Shown piece after piece: positions 58,704 through 64,000 of a stretch of DNA of 64,000 bases. Positions within the stretch are counted from its first letter, which is position 1. Each line of letters starts with the position of its first letter. The notes under the pieces were generated by a model. It ran no database searches, was not told the DNA's origin, and was given only the letters and a program-made list of their open reading frames with translations. Source of the DNA: Liberibacter crescens BT-1 (GTDB lineage: Bacteria; Pseudomonadota; Alphaproteobacteria; Rhizobiales; Rhizobiaceae); NCBI RefSeq assembly GCF_000325745.1, contig NC_019907.1, positions 1,134,501 to 1,198,500 on the forward strand, given 5' to 3'. The translations under genes and the position numbers were made by a program.

Positions 58704-61052
58704 ATGTTGAAATTTAAAAACTTAGTACCAGTTATATTCACTCTTCTATCTTTCAAGTTATTACTTAACCAATATTTTTTGAAAAAATTTTCTATTTCAA
58801 AACCTAGCTTTGCCGATAAAGGATTTAAAAATAAAATATACAAACCTCTTTATCTACAACTTTCAAATAGCATCAAAACAGAATTAGAATATGGTCGTCC
58901 TTTCATATTTATTCCTGTCTTTTTAGCATTCGGAGCAACTCTCTGGTTTCTTCAAGAAAAAAATATCTCCCTGTCATTAATTGTTACAGGATTTATACTC
59001 TCAACAATATCAACTATACTCTCTTCTCGTTGTTCTCTGGCAATGTTTCTATTTACGGGAGCAATAACGTGCACCTTTATGGGAGCAATACTGGCAGCCA
59101 GCGAAACAAAACGAAAACCCAAAATCATGCTTTTCAAGCCTATCACAGTAGAATTACGAGGCTTAATAGAAAAACGTGAAGCTATGGGAAATGAAAAATG
59201 GCGTTATCTCGTTAAAATTCTTGATGTCAAAGGCATTTCTCTGGATTCTTTCCCGCAAAGAGCAATAATATCTACTGTTATAAAACATAAACCTTTTATG
59301 CAAGGAAAAATCATACAAGGACTGGCAAGATTATCACCACCATCGGGTCCGGTTCTACCTCGTCTTTTTGATTTCAGGTTTTTCTCCTACTTTAAAAGTA
59401 TAGGAGCAAACGGTTATTTCTATGGTTTGCCAATCTTAAGCCAATATACTGACAAAGATCCAAAACCTAGTTTAATATCTCAGTTAAGCATGTTACTTGA
59501 TAGAGCACGTACATATATCGGTGAATATATCCGTCATAAAATTCCTGGAGATTCAGGAGCTTTTGCAGCTGCTCTCGTTACAGATGAACGTCGAGCGATT
59601 TCTCTTGAGACTAACGAAGCTCTGAGAAAATCTGGCCTTTCACATATCATAGCAATCTCCGGACTTAATATGGCTATTGCAGCAGGACTTTCTTTCCTGG
59701 GCATACGCAAAACACTCTCTTTATTTCCAAATTTTACAGAACGCTTTGCAATTAAGAAAATTGCAGCTTTTGGAGCGCTTTTTACAGTCACAATCTATTT
59801 TTTGATATCAGGATTCAGTGTTTCTGCGCAAAGAGCTTATTTAATGACCGTTATTACATTAATTTCTATCCTACTTGATAGAATTTCAATCTGTTTACAT
59901 AATATTGCATTGACTGCTCTTGTTATCCTTTTTATAACACCTTCAGAAGTCATGGGGCCTAGTTTTCAAATGTCGTTTGCAGCGACTATAGCTCTTGTAG
60001 CAAGCTATACAAAGTGGGAAAACAAAGCTATCTCTCACCCTCTTCTCAAGACATTCCGTTATGGAATTATAATTACTGGCATAATAGATTTTTTTAAAAA
60101 AATTCTATTAACATCTTTAATAAGCAGCCTAGCAACTTCTCTCTTTTTAATTCAACATTTTCATAACATTGTGGTATATGGATTTCTTGCCAATCTCGCT
60201 GCCATACCGTTACTATCATTCATAGTTATCCCTGCAGCTTTTGCTACAATATTTTTAATACCTCTCTCTTTAGATCATATTCCTCTGCAAATCATGGGCT
60301 GGGGATTGGAGCTGATTATTGCTATTGCACAAAGTATTTCAAGATGGGGAAATGTCATTTATATAGGAAGAATACCCTCTGTATTATTTATCAGTTTGCT
60401 TATTGGCTTTCTTATATTAACACTACTTAAAACTGCTCTTTGTCATATTGGAACTATCATTATAGTCTTATCTATGAGCGCATTCTTTTTTCTTCATCCA
60501 ACTCCTAAACCTGATCTTTTAATATCTGATAATGGTCGTTTAGTTGCTTTTGTAAAAGAAGACACTCTCTTCACCAACCGTACGAATCCACCACGCTTTA
60601 TATTTTCACAATGGCAAACAGCACTAGCAGCGAAAAATCATCAAAAACCCCAGAAAATAAATAATAAAAGGATTCCCAGTGAATGGGATCAAAAATCTAT
60701 AAAAATATTGTTAAATTCATTTCCCTTTAGACAATTTGTATGCATTGATAAATTATTATGTACTGGACAACATGAAACTGGAACAATTATTTCTGTAATT
60801 GAAAAGATAGAATCTATAAATATAGCTTGCAAAACTTCTGATGTTATAGTGACTGCAATTAATATAGACCCTGCACTATGTAATGTTCGACTATTAATAA
60901 CTCCGAAAATTTTACGTAAAAGCGGCTCATTAGAAATCATCATTATCAAGTCGCCAAAGAAAAATGAAAAACCAACTTTCGTGATTAAGAATTCTACTAA
61001 TGACACAGAACGCCCTTGGAGATATTCAACTCAACCACAATTCAAAGACTAA
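58704..61052 (+). CDS. comEC: ComEC/Rec2 family competence-like membrane protein
   Basis: Channel that in competent bacteria carries single-stranded DNA across the inner membrane. I take ATG 58704 (782 residues); a TTG at 58656 is possible. After the N-terminal DUF4131 domain comes the competence domain: AFAAALVTDERRAISLETNE, SGLSHIIAISGLNMAIAAG and the many helices to about residue 590. The C-terminal part (about 620-782) should be a metallo-beta-lactamase-like domain, but its HxHxDH motif is not evident in this shorter tail, so it is a reduced form as in many rhizobia. ComF is at 10 kb; no other competence genes are in the window. Convergent with lexA. Confidence 0.85.
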   Translation: MLKFKNLVPVIFTLLSFKLLLNQYFLKKFSISKPSFADKGFKNKIYKPLYLQLSNSIKTELEYGRPFIFIPVFLAFGATLWFLQEKNISLSLIVTGFILSTISTILSSRCSLAMFLFTGAITCTFMGAILAASETKRKPKIMLFKPITVELRGLIEKREAMGNEKWRYLVKILDVKGISLDSFPQRAIISTVIKHKPFMQGKIIQGLARLSPPSGPVLPRLFDFRFFSYFKSIGANGYFYGLPILSQYTDKDPKPSLISQLSMLLDRARTYIGEYIRHKIPGDSGAFAAALVTDERRAISLETNEALRKSGLSHIIAISGLNMAIAAGLSFLGIRKTLSLFPNFTERFAIKKIAAFGALFTVTIYFLISGFSVSAQRAYLMTVITLISILLDRISICLHNIALTALVILFITPSEVMGPSFQMSFAATIALVASYTKWENKAISHPLLKTFRYGIIITGIIDFFKKILLTSLISSLATSLFLIQHFHNIVVYGFLANLAAIPLLSFIVIPAAFATIFLIPLSLDHIPLQIMGWGLELIIAIAQSISRWGNVIYIGRIPSVLFISLLIGFLILTLLKTALCHIGTIIIVLSMSAFFFLHPTPKPDLLISDNGRLVAFVKEDTLFTNRTNPPRFIFSQWQTALAAKNHQKPQKINNKRIPSEWDQKSIKILLNSFPFRQFVCIDKLLCTGQHETGTIISVIEKIESINIACKTSDVIVTAINIDPALCNVRLLITPKILRKSGSLEIIIIKSPKKNEKPTFVIKNSTNDTERPWRYSTQPQFKD

Positions 61053-61070
61053 AATCATATCTCATCATTT

Positions 61071-61086
61071 TATAATGGCCATTATA
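61071..61086. terminator. Perfect 16-bp palindrome between convergent comEC and lexA
   Basis: TATAATGGCCATTATA, 8+8 without spacer, in the 36-nt gap between stop codons. A stem closed by a GGCC tetraloop is weak; a shared termination signal is possible, a protein-binding site also. Confidence 0.3.
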
Positions 61087-61088
61087 TC

Positions 61089-61766
61089 TCAATATCGTCG
61101 AATCAATCCTACTAATTTACCCTGAATTTTTACATTTTTAGGGGGGAATATCCGCGTTTTATATGCGGGATTAGCGGCCTCCAAAGCAATAGAATCTCCT
61201 TTTCGACGAAATCGTCTTAAGGTAGCTTTCTCTTCATTAAGAAGCGCCACAACAACATCCCCTGAATTTGCAGTTTCACAGCTGCATATAATAACAGTAT
61301 CACTATCTAAGATACCAACTCCATTCATTGAATCTCCCTCAACTTCAAGAGCATAATGGTTCCCTAATATTTGAAACATATTAATAGGAATCATGATTTC
61401 ATGTGTGTTATTTTGAATATTAGATATAGGCACTTCTGCTGCTATATGACCCATGAAAGGCACCGAGGAAAAACCCATATTTTGCTTGCGGGATAAGCCT
61501 TCTGCGCTATGATAAGAAAAATTATTGCCAACTTTAGTGTTTGACATCAGATCATCAGGAAGTCTAAGGATCTCTAAGGCACGAGCCCTCTTGGGCAGTC
61601 GACGAATAAAGCCTCTTTCTTCCAATGCGATTATTAAGCGATGAATACTTGCTTTTGACACAAGTCTCAACGCATCTTTCATTTCATCAAAAGATGGGGA
61701 TACACCTGTTTGTCTTATGCGTCCATGAATAAAAAGTAAGAGTTCCTGCTGCTTACGCGTTAACAT
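61089..61766 (-). CDS. lexA: LexA repressor with altered self-cleavage site
   Basis: SOS repressor, 225 residues. The winged-helix DNA-binding domain is normal ([55 protein letters not shown]). The S24-type latent protease has the nucleophile Ser146 in [15 protein letters not shown]. Two key positions differ from family norm: the cleavage bond, Ala-Gly in E. coli (84-85) and other alphaproteobacteria, is Ala110-Glu111 in [11 protein letters not shown]; and the catalytic Lys (E. coli 156) is Arg184 in [11 protein letters not shown]. Together they predict no self-cleavage. The C-terminus ([12 protein letters not shown]) is standard. No GTTC-N7-GTTC box was seen upstream. Identity secure; cleavability doubtful. 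Confidence 0.93.
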   Translation of the reverse strand: MLTRKQQELLLFIHGRIRQTGVSPSFDEMKDALRLVSKASIHRLIIALEERGFIRRLPKRARALEILRLPDDLMSNTKVGNNFSYHSAEGLSRKQNMGFSSVPFMGHIAAEVPISNIQNNTHEIMIPINMFQILGNHYALEVEGDSMNGVGILDSDTVIICSCETANSGDVVVALLNEEKATLRRFRRKGDSIALEAANPAYKTRIFPPKNVKIQGKLVGLIRRY

Positions 61767-62088
61767 TTAAAAACTAACCCTCGCGCCATCTATGCGGCAT
61801 GATATATATATTCACCTTACTTCTGTAATAGTTAAAAAGCTTATATTAGCTTGTCCTATAATGATAAAAAATACGACCAAATTATAATCCCTACTAAAAA
61901 AAACATAAAAAGTTCTTTTAAAGATAAAATATGAGGTATTCTTAATCATATTTTATAAAAGATTAACTTTTTAGAACCCATAGAACATATTCACTCACAT
62001 AAAAACCTAACTTACATTAAAAACATTTGTCCTAATTTTAACAACAATTTTTTTACCATTTCAAGTTAGAGAATATTGAAAAATTAAA
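61767..62088. other. Divergent lexA/kdsA promoter region
   Basis: 322 nt, AT-rich. The only LexA-box-like text is GAAC-N5-GAAC (61974-61986), whose spacing is two short of the alphaproteobacterial GTTC-N7-GTTC box. No gene seen. Confidence 0.4.
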
Positions 62089-62934
62089 ATGATAAAAACT
62101 CATACAGAAATTCACATAGAGAATAAACCATCACTCATAACTTTTTCTAATTCAAAACCCATATCTTTGATTGCTGGTCCATGCCAATTAGAAAGTCGTG
62201 AGCATGCATTTATGATGGCAGGAAGATTAATCGAAATTTGCCAATCATTTGATATTGGCCTTGTTTATAAATCTTCTTTTGACAAGGCGAATCGCAGCTC
62301 ATTAACAAGTCAACGCGGAATTGGAATAGATAAAGGATTGGAAATTTTATTAGACTTGAAAAAAGCCTATAATTTGGCAATAACGACAGATATTCACACA
62401 GAAATGCAATGTGAAATTGTAGCGCCCGTCGTTGATATTTTGCAAATTCCTGCATTTCTTTGCCGTCAAACAGATTTGTTAGTTGCAGCAGCACGAACAG
62501 GACGTATCATTAACGTCAAAAAAGGACAATTTCTTTCACCATGGGATATGAAGAATGTCCTGCATAAACTTAACGCTAATGGTGCATTAGATGTATTATT
62601 GTGTGAACGTGGTGTGTCTTTTGGCTACAATACACTAGTATCTGATATGCGTGCTCTACCCATCATGGCAGCCATGGGCGCACCTGTAATCTTTGATGCC
62701 AGCCACTCTGTTCAACAGCCTGGAGGGCAAGGGGATCGTTCTGGTGGACAACATGAATTTATTGCACCTCTTACAAGAGCTGCTGTTGCTGTAGGTGTTG
62801 CAGGTATTTTTATTGAAACACATCAAGATCCTGACAAAGCTCCATCTGATGGACAAAACATGCTAAAACTAGATAAACTGCCAGAACTTTTAGAACAAGT
62901 AATTGCTATCGATAATATTGTAAAGCTGGTATAA
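62089..62934 (+). CDS. kdsA: KDO-8-phosphate synthase
   Basis: Condenses arabinose-5-phosphate with PEP, first step to the KDO of lipopolysaccharide. The 281-residue protein has LIAGPCQLESREHAFMMAG, YKSSFDKANRSSLTSQRGIG, TDIHTEMQCE, DILQIPAFLCRQTDLLVAAA, and FDASHSVQQPGGQGDRSGGQ. The metal-ligand Cys is kept in AGPCQLES, so the enzyme is probably the metal-dependent class. It precedes eno as in other Rhizobiales (pyrG-kdsA-eno). Presence means the cell makes an LPS inner core. Start at ATG 62089. Confidence 0.95.
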   Translation: MIKTHTEIHIENKPSLITFSNSKPISLIAGPCQLESREHAFMMAGRLIEICQSFDIGLVYKSSFDKANRSSLTSQRGIGIDKGLEILLDLKKAYNLAITTDIHTEMQCEIVAPVVDILQIPAFLCRQTDLLVAAARTGRIINVKKGQFLSPWDMKNVLHKLNANGALDVLLCERGVSFGYNTLVSDMRALPIMAAMGAPVIFDASHSVQQPGGQGDRSGGQHEFIAPLTRAAVAVGVAGIFIETHQDPDKAPSDGQNMLKLDKLPELLEQVIAIDNIVKLV

Positions 62935-63000
62935 AATCAATGTAAGCACAATCATAGTGTTAATATACATACTTAATATAAGATAAATATCCCTATTTAA

Positions 63001-64000
<1,000 letters not shown>

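Noticed and set aside
61974-61986. GAAC-N5-GAAC as a LexA (SOS) box upstream of lexA
   Set aside because: The alphaproteobacterial box needs a spacing of 7; here it is 5, and the site is over 200 nt from the lexA start.

Overview
The window is an AT-rich (about one third G+C by eye) alphaproteobacterial chromosome segment with mostly single-copy core genes and no phage, IS or CRISPR. Gene content and order point to the Rhizobiales, most probably the reduced genus Liberibacter. The pointers are a MarR-type regulator divergently placed beside an L,D-transpeptidase gene (the LdtR/LdtP pair known there), a CpdR receiver protein, TadE-like pseudopilins, HdaA-ppk-ppx and glyA-rib-nusB blocks, a Porin_2 family porin, and gene loss. 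Species cannot be settled from the sequence alone.

Layout. 1-4.4 kb (minus): guaB (cut by the edge), a LapG-like cysteine peptidase, a PilZ protein, a PAS_5 protein, hisI, folE. 4.7-9.6 kb (plus): yidD, xerC, a TraB/GumN protein, asd, a lytic transglycosylase. 9.7-13.6 kb (minus): comF, msrC, a GH10-like protein, a peroxiredoxin, with tRNA-Leu between. 14-17.3 kb (plus): metNIQ, cpdR, tRNA-Val. 17.5-28.7 kb (mostly minus): rlmE, a Ppx/GppA protein, porin, GGDEF-EAL protein, pheT-pheS-rplT-rpmI-infC; tRNA-Gln on plus. 29-32 kb (plus): lepA and a methyltransferase. 32-36.8 kb (minus): ppx, ppk, hdaA. 37-38.7 kb (plus): purM-purN. 38.8-43 kb (minus): two TadE-like genes and a choline/betaine importer. 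43.5-46.4 kb (plus): a trpE(G) relic, a CDF metal exporter, queF. 46.4-52.8 kb (minus): nusB-ribH-ribE-ribD-glyA, ldtP, ldtR. 53-64 kb: a small membrane protein, hemB, parC, gltA, comEC, lexA, kdsA and the start of eno.

Two themes stand out. First, many genes are split by what looks like one missing base in an A/T run: xerC, asd (twice), the GGDEF-EAL gene, ppx, ppk, parC and possibly the 5' end of the first ppx/gppA. Because asd and parC should be essential and all errors go the same way, homopolymer under-calling is at least as likely as decay. Second, trpE(G) is a true relic: it has lost its N-terminal part, has an internal deletion at a short repeat and several frameshifts, yet keeps an intact glutamine amidotransferase half that overlaps the next gene.

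The most interesting protein-level signal is LexA. The usual Ala-Gly self-cleavage bond reads Ala-Glu and the usual catalytic Lys reads Arg, while the DNA-binding domain and the nucleophilic Ser remain. This predicts a LexA that cannot cleave itself. Several perfect dyads lie just upstream of genes (PilZ, the LapG-like peptidase, ldtP, ldtR) and are candidate operators or RNA hairpins.
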